A stretch of DNA of 64,000 bases from Pinus tabuliformis (taxonomy: Eukaryota; Streptophyta; Pinopsida; Pinales; Pinaceae): positions 1,683,174,167 through 1,683,238,166 of the forward strand of contig CM062818.1 in assembly GCA_031772625.1 (NCBI GenBank), given 5' to 3'. Of this stretch, positions 10,760-21,960 are shown piece after piece. The position numbers and the translations under genes were made by a program. The notes under the pieces were generated by a model. It was not told the origin of the DNA and made no database searches. It saw only the letters and a program-made list of their open reading frames with translations. The first letter of the stretch is position 1; each line of letters starts with the position of its first letter.

Positions 10760-11791
10760 ATGGAACACACTGGAGACGATATGAGTTGTGAAAGTTGGCA
10801 CAGGACGAAAGGACAGGTTCGGCGGAAGCATTTATGGCAACAGAAGGCGCACACAGATTATATCTATAATATGATACATCGAAGGGACTACTGCCGCTGC
10901 CTCTTTAGCAGGATGGACACTTGGCACGAACACATTCATGAAGGCATAAGCAACATTTATTTTCAGATCTGGAGGCATCACGTTGCATTCACGACCATCT
11001 ACAAAAACTATGATGATAGTACTCCCACGTCGTTTCGGAAGGTGAGGCTCATCATGGGAAACTTCAAGGAGAAAGGCTATTTAACAAATAGTCGTAGCAA
11101 CGAATCCATCACTCTTTCTAAGGGCATTACTCTGGGTTACTATATTTCTTGGCTCCGAGCTGGTCATCAAGAAACGGATAACAGGGGCAACATGGATACT
11201 GGAAGCTGTCGAAGCATAAATGCAAACCAGGAGCTTCATACTGCGAGGAGCATGTATGAGACCCGATCGACAACGAGAAATAAACAAAGGATTGCTGATA
11301 TGGAAGCTTCGGTTAAGGAGGAGGAACGGACGCACACAGAGGAGGACATAGCAAGGGAGGTCGACTGGTTGATGGACCCAGGCACTGCATCCAGGCGAGC
11401 TACGCAATTCGTGCGTACTCAAGCGGAAAGCTGGAGGATTAAAACCCTGTTGGCGAGAGCTTTGGAATCCAGGGATGAAGGGAACCAACATTCTCAAGGG
11501 GAGAACTTCATCTCTGAGGCCCAACTGAAAGGTCTGTTTGAGATCTATGAGGCGTTAGACCACAAAATCTCGGCAGTGCATGATGTTGCGGAATCTGTTA
11601 ACAAAAAGTTAACTTTTCTTATTAGACTTCTACGGCAGACGCTGAGTCCAGATCCCTTGAGCTCTGATGGTCAGCAGCAGGCACCGCCGAAGGAAATTCA
11701 TAATTATCGTTCCTTGCAGGAGAGAGTGGACAAGCACGTCCTGGAACAGGGTTTGGACACAGCAAGCAGGTTCGGGATGCCCCCGCAGTAA
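10760..11791 (+). CDS. LINE ORF3: uncharacterised 343-residue protein
   Basis: An uninterrupted 343-codon ORF starting with ATG, 33 bases after the ORF2 stop and in the same frame, inside the LINE boundaries. I do not recognise the family. Residues 1-100 are rich in His, Arg, Trp and Tyr. Residues 165-240 are strongly charged and look helical (MEASVKEEER, then EDIAREVDWLMD). Residues 253-296 form a long predicted amphipathic helix (LKGLFEIYEALDHKI, then NKKLTFLIRLLRQTL) that could form a coiled coil and self-associate. There is no signal peptide, membrane segment, zinc knuckle or catalytic motif. L1 elements normally have two ORFs. The alternatives are a C-terminal extension of ORF2 cut off by the TAA at 10724, a captured host exon, or a chance open frame; 1 kb without a stop makes chance unlikely. 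Confidence 0.7.
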   Translation: MEHTGDDMSCESWHRTKGQVRRKHLWQQKAHTDYIYNMIHRRDYCRCLFSRMDTWHEHIHEGISNIYFQIWRHHVAFTTIYKNYDDSTPTSFRKVRLIMGNFKEKGYLTNSRSNESITLSKGITLGYYISWLRAGHQETDNRGNMDTGSCRSINANQELHTARSMYETRSTTRNKQRIADMEASVKEEERTHTEEDIAREVDWLMDPGTASRRATQFVRTQAESWRIKTLLARALESRDEGNQHSQGENFISEAQLKGLFEIYEALDHKISAVHDVAESVNKKLTFLIRLLRQTLSPDPLSSDGQQQAPPKEIHNYRSLQERVDKHVLEQGLDTASRFGMPPQ

Positions 11792-12120
11792 GTCGGGGCT
11801 GTCTGTTCCACCTCTTTTGTTTTTGCAGACTGTTTCGGTGGACTTCTTGGACTGTAACTCTGTCATTTCCTGAAAGTATTTTTGTTACAGTGGCGTAGTT
11901 TAAGGTTAGCTTGTGTTAACGCTATGCGCAGTAGATAAATGGCCATGCCACCCTGCGTGGTGTGCGGTTAGCATTTTGAACTTTTAGAGTATTTTGATGT
12001 CTTAGTGCTTGTGTCTTGTGTCTGTGGACCTGTCTTCCTCAGGTCTCGATCTGCAACAACAGATTTTTTGTACCATATTTTGTTTTATAATATATCTATC
12101 TGACTTACACAAAAAAAAAA
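11792..12120 (+). other. LINE 3' untranslated region and poly(A)
   Basis: About 320 bp follow the ORF3 stop and end in ten A residues (12111-12120) directly before the right target duplication. The region is T-rich and holds no ORF. An A-run of this length is typical of plant L1 copies. Confidence 0.85.
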
Positions 12121-12135
12121 ATATTACCCTGTCGG
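12121..12135 (+). repeat. LINE target-site duplication, right copy
   Basis: An exact copy of the 15 bases at 4595-4609. It is followed at once by further gypsy gag sequence. Confidence 0.95.
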
Positions 12136-12555
12136 GAGCTATGAAGATAAATACACAAAGTGGACCAAACTATGACAGGGAAGGGACCAAGATGTGTCGA
12201 AGTTCACAAATGTTTTCCATACCCTTCACACAAAGCTGGGTATCAAGGATTCTAAGCAGCATTTGGTACTCAAGTACCGCGACTCTCTACACAAGTACAT
12301 CTAGGGTGAGATGGAGTTCCTGGACATCCTCTTTCTCATCATGTACTACCGATACACTATAAACATTAAGTAGACGTTTAAATAGAAGAAGCGAGACTTT
12401 GGATCTAGGCAAACCACAAAGCAAAGGAGAAAGCCAAGGTGGGGTGACTCAGAACAACCCGTTGAAGCCGCAAGCAAAGAATAACACCACAAAGACAAAG
12501 AAGGACACCGGAAAATGTTGTGAGTTCCATAAGAGCTCCACTCACAAAACAACTG
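12136..12555 (+). mobile_element. Level-0 gypsy fossil, gag continuation
   Basis: The gag of the level-0 element resumes after the LINE. The first part has the Trp/Leu-rich look of a retrotransposon gag, and a zinc-knuckle-like segment (CCEFHKSSTH) lies at about 12515-12550, as in plant chromovirus gags. The level-1 copia LTR starts right after it. This piece is broken. Confidence 0.7.
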
Positions 12556-13226
12556 TGTTGGAATATAATCCTAACATCTACATTTATTTTTTAGCCTAAG
12601 TATCCTTGACTTAGCCATATGCACTAAAAATCATGTTCACACTTGGTCTTTGGTAAACTAGCTCGGTGGACCAAATTTCCCTTGTTTTTTGCTTTTAAAG
12701 GCTTAATATTATGAAAATATTGGTCCAACCACTTTCCTAAACCATTTAGACATATAATTGCATGTTCACACCTAACCACACTTCATCCACTTGAGTTATT
12801 TGAGGATTGGCGCCCCACATGAAGATTCCCCCTTAAATCAAGGGATTTGGTCCCCTGAACCATTTTAGCATGTTTTAAAGTTGCCTTCCTTGGGAAATGT
12901 GCCCCTCCTCATTCTTTCCTCATGGCTGATAGATGTCATAGGTTGTCTTGAGTCGTTGTTTCTATTTTAGGCCTCCCTTAAGCTTTTCTTAACCTTTTCT
13001 AGTTTTTTACTGGTTTTTTCCTAGTTTTCTAGATTCGGCAATTTTTATATAACCACCTCCCTTTGGGATTAGAGATTTGGTTGCTCATGGATTTCTATTG
13101 TTCATTAATTTAATACATTGATTTTATGGAGCAAATTCTTTCTCTCCTATCTTGAATATCAGCAAATTACTTGTGTTTAATTAACTAGAATTCTAGATCT
13201 ATTAGAGTTTCTACAAGAATTCTACA
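12556..13226 (+). repeat. Copia 5' LTR (level 1)
   Basis: 671 bp starting TGTTGGAATATAATCC and ending GAATTCTACA. It matches 50208-50857 along its whole length with scattered substitutions and two short length differences. The primer site follows directly. Confidence 0.95.
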
Positions 13227-13238
13227 TGGTATCAGAGC
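13227..13238 (+). other. Copia primer-binding site (level 1)
   Basis: TGGTATCAGAGC, the standard plant copia site for initiator tRNA-Met, directly adjoining the LTR end. Confidence 0.95.
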
Positions 13239-13256
13239 TAGTTCGAATCTAGTGGA

Positions 13257-16200
13257 TTGTACACGGTTTCATTTGCTGATATAGATCATCAAGAGGCACA
13301 GAAAGAAGCAATGGATCATATCTCTCAGCCCACAAAACTCGTTCTAAATCCTTTCAATTACTTCGAATGGAAGACAGAGATTACTCTGCTCCTCCGAAGC
13401 AAAGGGATTTACAGGGTAACAATGGGAACGCAGACTAAACTGACTTCTGTAGTAGAGAAGATCAAGTATTTCGATAAATTAGATGAAGAAATTGGGCTGA
13501 TATGCCTATCAATTTCCAGAGAACTCCTCTTTCATGTCAACGGAGCCACTACTCCCGATGCGATCTGGACCACATTAGAAGGACTATTTGGCAAGCGGGA
13601 TGAAATGAGAGTGCATCAACTGGAGAATGAACTCATATCCCTCAGTCCAACTCATTTCAGCAACCTGCAAGAATACTTCACCAAGTTTAAATTTCTCCTC
13701 ATTGAACTTGATGCATGTGGAGTCAATAAAGAGGAAGATCAACTCATCCTTTCGATTCTCTCGAAATTAGGCCCTGAATATTCCATATTTGTATCGTCTT
13801 TTCAATCATCTAAATTGATTCAAGAAAAATGGAAAATGCCTCCATTGAATGACTTCATTGCAGAATTGACTCAAGAGTGAGCTAATTTATTCCAAATGGG
13901 TGCCATCAAGCATTCAAATAACTAAGCAATTGCGGCTACTGATGCTCCAAAGAGCAGTGGAAGAGACATGCAAAAAGGGAAGGGTAAATTTAATGAATCG
14001 AAGAAGGAGAGACCCATACAATATTCAGAGAGCTCTTCTTTGCCTAAGGGTAAGAATAAGAAGGAAAGAACACTTTTCAGCTACTATTCCAAAGGTTTTC
14101 ATCCCGAAGAAAATTGCATGAGGAAAACAATCGATGAGATGGCTAAGCAATTGTAGCAACACAATCTCACTGTGCCCGAGAATGCAAAGAAGAAGGATGA
14201 TAATAGAATGGGAGATGGGAGAGGGAGAGCACGAGATGGTCATGCTTTAATGGCTGTCACATCCACTCCATCAACTTGGATCCTTGATTCAGGTGCATCG
14301 AACCATATGGTTGCATCAAAATATGAATTTTCCTCCATCGAAGAAAGCACCAGATCCCCAATTTACTTGGGAGATGCCACACCTGCAAAGGTGTGCGGAG
14401 AAGGAATTGTAGACCTTGAAGGGGGCTGCTTCAAAAATGTGCTTCATGTTCCCTCTCTGTCCACAAATCTTCTCTCAATATATCAAATCACTCATTCCGG
14501 CTCTAGAAGGAAGGTGGAGTTCACTTCGGACTCCGCAGTGATTACCGACATTTCCACGGGCTCACAGCTTCCACATGGAATTGTAGATCATGGTTCTCGT
14601 TTGTATTTCTTCTCCAAATTTGTTCCTAAATCTATTAGCACTGTATTTCTGTCACAATCTAATGATATCAGTAGGTTATGGCATGAAATATTTTTCCATC
14701 TAAACTATATGTACTTGCATCAAATCAGCAAGAAAAACATGGTAGAAGGATTGCCCGCTATTAAATTCACAAGCGGTGTATGTCAAGGATGCATTCTTGG
14801 CAAGCATCCAGAGACAATTTTTGACAAAGGGAAGGCACAGAGAGCTTCTTCACCTCTTGGGCTGATTCACAGTGACATCATGGGCCCATTCCCACATCTT
14901 TCAATCATTAAGGCTCGATATGTACTCACCTTCATAGATGATTTTTCTCACTTTACTTGGGTATTTTTTCTGAAATTAAAATCGGAAGTATTTGAATGCC
15001 TTATAGAATTTAAAGCACTTGTTGAGAATGAGTCTGGGTGTAAGATTAAGGTACTTTGTACTAATAATGGGGGGGGAGTATGTCAACAAAGATGTGCAGC
15101 AACATTGTATTGATGCAGGTATAGAGCTACAACACACAGTGCCATATACACCACAACAGAATGGTGTCGCGGAGAGGAAAATCCGGTCGTTAAAAGAGAT
15201 GGCCAATTGTATGCTACATTCCAAATTATTAGCTCCTAAGCTATGGGCTAAAGTTATTAATTGTGCAGCATACATTCATAACCACATTCCTCACAAAGCA
15301 CTCAAAGGCACCACTCCATTTGAATGTTGGATCGGTAAGAAACCAAAAGTGTCGCACTTTCGCATTTTTGGTTCACGAGCATGGGCTCACATTCCGACAG
15401 ATAAGAGGAAGGATTTGGAGCCTCAAAGTGTTGAATGTATACTTGTTGGATATCCTGACAGTGTCAAAGGATATATATTTCTGGACTCTTACACTGAAAA
15501 GTTCCTTGTAGCTCGAAGTGTGAAGTGTGAAGAAGAATCACTGCATGATTTTTCAGCAAACCCTCCCGAGGAACCGCTTGTTGCCACTGATGAGGAGGAG
15601 TCTAAAACTTCTTCGAGAACTTCAAAGAAGCCATCAAAGAAGCCTCTTGGGTCTGATTCAGAGGATGAGGAGTAGTTCATGGCTTCTCCAACTCAGCTGC
15701 CAACTTGGGCAGAGAAAACCCTACAAGATGTGGGTGAACTAGTCGGTGATCCTACAGATGCGAGAAGGACTAGATCACAGTTTTTTGGGGCTCCTCAAGC
15801 TCTGGCTGCCACAAAACCATTGCTTCCCATACATTTCTATATGAAACTTGGTTCAAATCCACAGTCACACTCTGAGGCTGCTGGAAACCCGCTTTGGGAG
15901 GCCGCCATGGATGAAGAGTACTCTGCTCTCATGGAAAACAACACATGGGGCTTGGTTCCACTTCCGAAAGGAAGAAAGCTTATTCGATGTCAATGGATCT
16001 ATAGAACAAATATTGCTGCAAATGGTGAGATCATCAAGTAAAAATCTCGACTCGTTGCAAAAGGATACTCAAAGGTACATGGCATAGACTACACAGAGAC
16101 ATTTGCACTTGTTCCAAAAATGGACTCCATTCGACTAGTTTTAGCCATTGCTGCTTCTCGCATATGGGAAGTTCATCACATGGATGTGAAGAGTGCATTT

Positions 16201-17212
16201 CTTCATGGATATCTCAAGGAGGAGATATATATGGAGCAAACATAGGGATACATTCAAAACTCTTCCCTCGTTTTCAGATTAAAGAAATCTTTGTATGGCC
16301 TAAAACAGGCTCCCAGAGCTTGGTATGCAAAGATGGATTCTTTCCTGCTTTCCATTGGATTCATTCGATGCAAATCTGATCCAAATGTGTATTTTATACA
16401 ATATTATGATTCCCTTTTGATGATATTACTTTATGTAGATGATTTACTGATGACAGGGAACCTTACCTCCGCTATTGATTCGGCAAAATCAGCATTGCAC
16501 AATCTATTTTCCATGACAGATTTGGGACTTTTACACTACTTTCTTGATCTTGAAGTTTCTCAGTCTACTTCAGGGTTCAATATGTCATAGTATAAGTATG
16601 TATCAGATCTACTTGTCCACTTTTAGATGATAGAATGCAAGCGAGCAACATCTCCCTTTATTTTGGGGATCAGATTTGAGGATGCGGGTACTACACCTTT
16701 GGTGGACAGTACACTGTATCGACAGTTTGTTGGAAGTTTGTTGTATCTTACTCACACTTGATCTGATATATATTTTGCAGTAGGAGTTTGTTATAGATAT
16801 ATGCAGGAGCCCCATGAGATTCACTGGAAAGCTACAAAGAGAATCCTTATATATGTGAAAGGTACTTTCAGTTTTGGTATCTTTTATGCTGCAGATTGCC
16901 CACTTTCACTGATTGGGTACACAAATTATGATTGGGCTGGCGATGGTATAAACCACAAGTCCACCTCTGGTTATGTTTTCAGCTTTGTTTCAGGGCCTTT
17001 TTTCTGGTCTAGCATGAAGCAATCCACGATTGCTTTATCTATAGCTGAGGCAAAGTATAGAGGTGCAGTAAATGCAGCTACACTGGTTGCTCGGTTGCAG
17101 GGGCTTCTCTCCGAGTTTGGTATTCAGTATCCACTTCCGAGTGTGATATTTTGTGACAATTAGGGGTCCATTCAGATATCAATTGATCCATTTCAGAGGT
17201 AGATTACCAAGA
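13257..17212 (+). pseudogene. Copia gag-pol, most of it (level 1)
   Basis: The domains follow copia order. A gag of the UBN2 type occupies about 13.26-14.15 kb (LNPFNYFEWKTEI). The protease has WILDSGASNHM near 14.28 kb. A gag-pre-integrase segment lies near 14.68-14.85 kb and the integrase core with LIHSDIMGPF to about 15.5 kb, followed by an acidic linker. The reverse transcriptase runs about 15.88-16.6 kb (YGLKQAPRAW, LLYVDDLL), and RNase H from about 16.8 kb to the junction (HKSTSGYVF). It is a broken fossil with several breaks. The final pol segment lies at 49851, on the far side of the nested insertion. Confidence 0.9.
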
Positions 17213-19347
17213 TGGTGAGCACCAATATTGCAGCGATAGTGCTACAACTCCTGGGATGCCTACTTTACTCTTATCAACCCGGTAGTTCGTAACAAACTTG
17301 GAAGTGACGATGTTGTATGCACAAGTACTAGTTCTTACTGCAGGTTGTCACTTGGTCAACCGGCGCAAGATCACTAGGAGCTCAAGCCAACTTCTATGGA
17401 TTCCAGAGGAAGCTCTATATGTGATGAAAGGAAAAAGAGAGATTACTCTATAGATGTTATTCTACTTGTAGAAAGGAAAACTGAAATGTAAAGCAAACCA
17501 AGGAGATCCTAATTAACCAACTAATGCTACTTTTGCAGAAAGCACTATGAAAACCATGAAAATAATGCCATTACCTATTCAAGGAATTAAACAACATCTA
17601 ACTAAACTATTTATGGAAGAAAATGAACAAAAAACATATTTTTGGATTTTTATGTATTTTTATGTGAATTTGTCATGTTGGTAATTTATTGTTTGTGAAT
17701 GTGGCAGCGAATAGGTGGCGTTGGAGGGTGGTTTTTGGACTTGAGAGGATGTAGGATGGTGTGGATGGGTCCTAGGAGGTCTCAGGTGGCCTCCTGGAGG
17801 CTTTTCCCAAGCTTGGCCTTCAAAAGAAAGCCTACAGGAAAATCTACAAGAGGACATAGGAAATCTACAGGAGGAAAAACAACGTTCTACAGGAGGCCTA
17901 CAGGAGGAGGCCGAGAGAATTTTTGGTTGTTTTGAGGGTGTGAGAGTGGGTGGAAAAGATGGATGAGGGTTGGAATGAAGTGTTAGGGCGCCTAGGGTTT
18001 ACCAAGAATCATTAGGAGAGAGAAAGATGATTGGATTTTCTCAAGGAGAGAGGAAGAAATTCTATGGAAAATGCAGGAAACTAAGGAAGAATTGAGGGGA
18101 GGCTTGGGCGACCTCTAAGGTATGGATCAGATGGAGTATGGGATGGACAATAGGCTATCCTGCTGCTAGAAGATATCTGCTGCATAAACAACTGACATTC
18201 AACCAATGAGATTAAGCAAGCAAGGAAATAAGTGCATCTAGAAAAACAGAGTTTTTGCATCAAGTAAACTATGATCTATGAAAGGAAATGTTGATAACCA
18301 TTGCAGGAAAATAAAGCATGAAAGAAGACTGTTGAAAATAAGGAAATGAGCATGATGAAGAAGTTCTGAAGCAAAGCTAAACTAGACTATGAACCAACTA
18401 GAAAGCTGCAAACACTAGAAGTCCTATGAATGAGGAAAATCTGTGTTTTTGGGGCAGCAAGAGGGTCTTTGCCTCAAATCATTGTCCCAAAGGGAGGAAG
18501 AGAGGCCAAGGCACTGTTGCTATCCTTTTGAATCTTTTCTTTATCACTACTTAATCTTCTATAGAAAGCACAAATGGAAGCAAACTACTAAATCATCAAA
18601 AGAAACCTATTCTTATCCATAAAAGAAATGCATCTAACAGCACCCTAAGATACAAACTGAAATGAAACATACAAATAAAAGTAAATAGGAGCTTCACTAC
18701 TTGGATTGGGCCCTAACCCAAGATCTTCAGCCCTCTGACGTAACTCAATGCTAACTCAAAAAATGATTCCATCTTTATTCTCAAAACAATAACAAGATTA
18801 CACGAACTGTCAAGATAATAAGCTCGAAGTTGAGCAGAGTTTACATAAGCAAAACTGTAGCAAAAATCCAACAAAAATCTGACCCTAGTGAGGCCCTAGG
18901 CCTCTCTACTTATACAAATGAAGCTACCAATAGCTTCCTTAAAATCAGGGAGTCTTGGCTCCCAAAACTCGAGATAATCATCAGTCATCCTCCACTTGCT
19001 CGGTTTCCTGCTAATGCATGACTTGGCTGCTTGTACTCCGAGCTGAATGAAGGGGAATTTGAAGTGAGGAGTAATAAATGAGGGGGATTCCCTCCTATAA
19101 TTCCTCTCCTTTGTCCACTTTGAGTTATTGCTGCCATTTGTCCTCTGGATCCTTGACTTTGACCACAAAATTCATCAATAATCTCCATGAAACACATATT
19201 AGACCACATGGCGTCATAAATAACTCAACTCACTCTATAAGCATAAATACAATTAGAAAATCATACAATAAGCTAAGATAATGGTTGATTTGACTAGGTT
19301 AGGAGGTAAAATGAGCCCATATAATTACCCATTTATGAGGCTCATCA
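17213..19347 (-). repeat. 3' LTR of the level-2 gypsy element
   Basis: 2135 bp that match 47726-49850 end to end. The plus strand begins TGGTGAGCACC and ends GGCTCATCA. It contains a cluster of CTACAGGAGG-like words at 17831-17911 and no credible gene. Confidence 0.95.
17831..17911. repeat. CTACAGGAGG motif cluster in the left LTR
   Basis: About five close copies of CTACAGGA(GG) occur in 80 bp, spaced 10-25 bp apart. The other LTR has the same cluster at 48334-48413, and inverted versions (CCTCCTGTAG) recur in the element's 3' spacer. Confidence 0.7.
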
Positions 19348-19360
19348 TCACCCCCCTACT
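19348..19360 (-). other. Polypurine tract of the level-2 element
   Basis: On the minus strand a G-rich AGTAGGGGGGTGA adjoins the 3' LTR, the expected site for plus-strand priming. This fixes the element's orientation. Confidence 0.8.
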
Positions 19361-19479
19361 GAAAGTGTTGCTCATCCTCTGAGCAACTTAGTCCATCTCC
19401 TCATCTTTTATGGCCCTGGTGGCCTCCCTAGCATCCCATGCTTCTAATGTGGTCTCCTCTTCCTTGTCATAGAATCCTA

Positions 19480-21960
19480 CCTTACTGTCTATCTCTTTCC
19501 ACTATTGTTTCTCTTCCTCTTATTTTTTGCCTTCTAGCATTCCTAGCAGTAGTGGGGGACTCAATTTGAGGCCAATCCAATTGACCTTCAGCCTCTGCAT
19601 GGAGCGCTTGTACATTGGCACTCTCCTTAATGCCTCTTTCATCCTTATTGGGGAATGATACTCCCTGATCTGCAGACTGTGTGGTAAGGTGTTCCATCTC
19701 CTCATACATGCATGCACACAGTCATCCCCAAGTAACCTTTCCATATCCTCAAAATGTGCAATGACTTGTTCCTAATCACTGATATATCTAGGGGAAATCT
19801 AAGGATTATGTGCAAGCAGGTTATGTGTGCTGATGAGTGCCATGGGGTCTGATGGCTCAGCTCTGATCATTAAGGGCTCATTATGTTCCTTTATCATCAA
19901 CCTTCTTATTTTTGTTGCCCTTAACTCTTCATGTTTCATCCATGAGGCCATGGCCATTAGTTGCAGGTCCCCTAACCTAACATTGGGGTCCCACACATTC
20001 ATGTCTGTGAGGGCCATGTTATGCAGATAGAATTCTGCCATCTTTGCCTTATCTTCTGATGTGCTTTGGTCACACGGGTCCATAAACTGCCTGTAATCTT
20101 GGAAAGGCATTGTGCCTCTTTGTGCCAAAGTATTTATCTAAAATTTCATCCATTGGTCCTTGAGATACAGGCCATAGGATTTTGCTGGTGTCCTACATTA
20201 CAATGCCTCCATGGACTAGTTGGCCATGCATGCCAGTTGGGTCTTTCTCTTGCAGTTGTCTTCTTAGCAATTCATTTTGAGTTTCAAGGTGACTTCTTGT
20301 GATTGCTTCCCTATGTCTGACATCACTTAACTCTCTACCCATTTTTCTGAGTTTTTTCTCCATATGGCCAATATCCTCAACTCCCTTAGATTTGGCTATT
20401 TGCATCCACCTATGGGTCCTTATTCTTTCTTTCTCTAATTCAAAGAATAGGGGAATTGCAAATTTTTGGGGAATGATTCTTCCCCCCTCAAGAAGATTGT
20501 AGTAGGAGCCAAGACTAGGCTGGGGATCAGGTTCTTATGCCTCTGTTTCTTCCTCCTTTCCCTGTGGTTGTCCTTCTACCCTTTTTTCCAGCTTTTGGGT
20601 CTCATGTAGTTTTGACAGGGTCTCCTATAGAACAGCTTGTGCCTCCTGTAGGACTGTTTTTGAGTCCTGTAGTTCTACTTTTTCTTTCCATGTGGGAGAT
20701 CTAGGAGTCCCCCTTTCATAAGTGATAGGTGCCTTGGAAGGGGATTCTTTTCCTTGGCCAAAGGGTGAATCTTCAATAATAATTGGCACTTTGGAAGAAG
20801 GCCGGGGTTTCCCTGTTTTGATTGTTGTGCTCTTCCTAGCCCTGAAATACATTGAGGTCTACCTCTTCCTCTTCTGTTTTGGCTTAATTGGTGTGTTGAG
20901 GGAAGTGAGAGCAGTTGTTGCCTCTCTTTCTAGGGTCTTAGGGGACACTTCTGTCTTTTCTTCCCCTTTTTCTCCTCCTTCTGTCTCTTTCTCTATCTCT
21001 GTTTGCTCTATTTCTCCCTGCTCTGTTTCTTCATCTTTCTCCTCCTCTCTTTTGGTTTCTTCCTTCTTCCCTTCTTGTTCCTCTAAATCACCAGTTTCTT
21101 CACCTTCTCCCCCTTGCTGCTCTTCCTCCTCACTACCAGTAGGGCTAATATCATAGGTCAGGGTCTTTATGTCATCTTCAGCAGTCATGTTTCGGAAGAT
21201 TTCCCATGCTATAGGGAGTGTAAATGTATGAAGGGCTTCTTCCACTAAAATTTTGATTAACCCATGGTGAGCTAGCTACTCTGGATTTCCTACTTTTACT
21301 TTAGTACTGGAGTCAATGAGGGACTACAGGAGGAAGTAGGGGATGCTGAGCTTCTGAGGGGTTGGAGTGTCCATGCCATACCTTAATTCATGCATGATTC
21401 TAAAGTGGTAACCATAGACAATGTTGTACCTCCCCTCACAGGAAATATACTTGATTATTTGATAGCTAACCTCATCCCAAGGATATGGTATGCTAGCCCT
21501 TCTTATGCCATTTTTATCTTCTATAGGGGTTTCATTATTTTGGAAGAAGTTTTTCTTGGTAGCCTAGCCAATTGGTTTTTCATCCTTACTCCAAGGCAAC
21601 CCAAGAGGAAGGGTAGTGACCCTACTGATAAATTCAGGGGTTATCTCCATGGAAAGGCCTCTAAAGGTGACAGTGGCATGTGTTCTGGTGTGAGGGACCA
21701 AAGAGTGGGCAAATTCTTGAGCAATTTCCTCATCAAACCCTCAGAATTTCTCAAAAAAGTTCATCCAATTGGCTCTTGTGAATATGTCCACTACTTGGGG
21801 ATGTGCATGGAGCCTAGAGGAGTTGGTGGGCTCCTTCCTCATAAAACCTCCTGTCATTTTGTTTATGCTTCCTTGGAAAACCAAATATGGAAATGGAGAG
21901 AACAATTTTTGAAGAAAAACAGAGAGACAGAGAGACTGTGTTTTTTTTTTAAGAAATAAG
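19480..21960 (-). pseudogene. Accessory ORF region behind integrase (level 2)
   Basis: Minus-strand coding remnant between integrase and the 3' LTR, in sense direction. Its first part (about 21.3-21.9 kb) has the pattern MEITPEFISRVTTLP and later YISCEGRYNIVYGYHFR. From memory this matches the plant retrotransposon domain catalogued as 'putative plant transposon protein'. A strongly acidic Glu-rich stretch follows (about 20.9-21.2 kb), then charged helical segments that may form coiled coils (about 20.2-20.4 kb). I see no signal peptide or transmembrane span, so an envelope-like role is not supported. Its function is unknown. It is broken in several places. Related remnants lie at 35762-37260 and 55131-55325. 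Confidence 0.65.

Larger units (their letters stand above)
4610..12120 (+). mobile_element. Full-length plant L1-type LINE retrotransposon (7.5 kb) with three ORFs
   Basis: A non-LTR retrotransposon bounded by a perfect 15-bp target duplication and ending in a short A-run. It carries ORF1 (DUF4283 and zinc knuckle), ORF2 (endonuclease, reverse transcriptase, zinc-binding domain, RNase H) and an additional 343-codon ORF3. It moves by target-primed reverse transcription: the endonuclease nicks the target and the transcript is copied at the nick. The 5' end looks complete, because a short leader precedes a whole ORF1. All ORFs lie in the same frame. One in-frame stop splits ORF2, so this copy is probably inactive, but exact duplications and otherwise open frames make it one of the youngest insertions here. 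It landed inside the gag of an old gypsy element. Confidence 0.95.

Noticed and set aside
11081-11524. 147-codon minus-strand frame opposite LINE ORF3
   Set aside because: It lacks any motif and overlaps the better supported plus-strand ORF3. It does show that long open antisense frames occur here by chance, so ORF3 needs the comparative test.
20722-21156. A 144-codon plus-strand frame rich in Ser, Pro and Phe
   Set aside because: It is the complement of the Glu/Lys-rich accessory ORF on the minus strand; the Ser/Phe-rich composition is what the opposite strand of GAA/GAG codons gives.
19480-21960. The level-2 accessory ORF as an envelope gene
   Set aside because: Its position behind integrase resembles env, but no signal peptide, transmembrane span or Cys-rich surface domain is visible, and the N-terminal pattern matches a different plant family.
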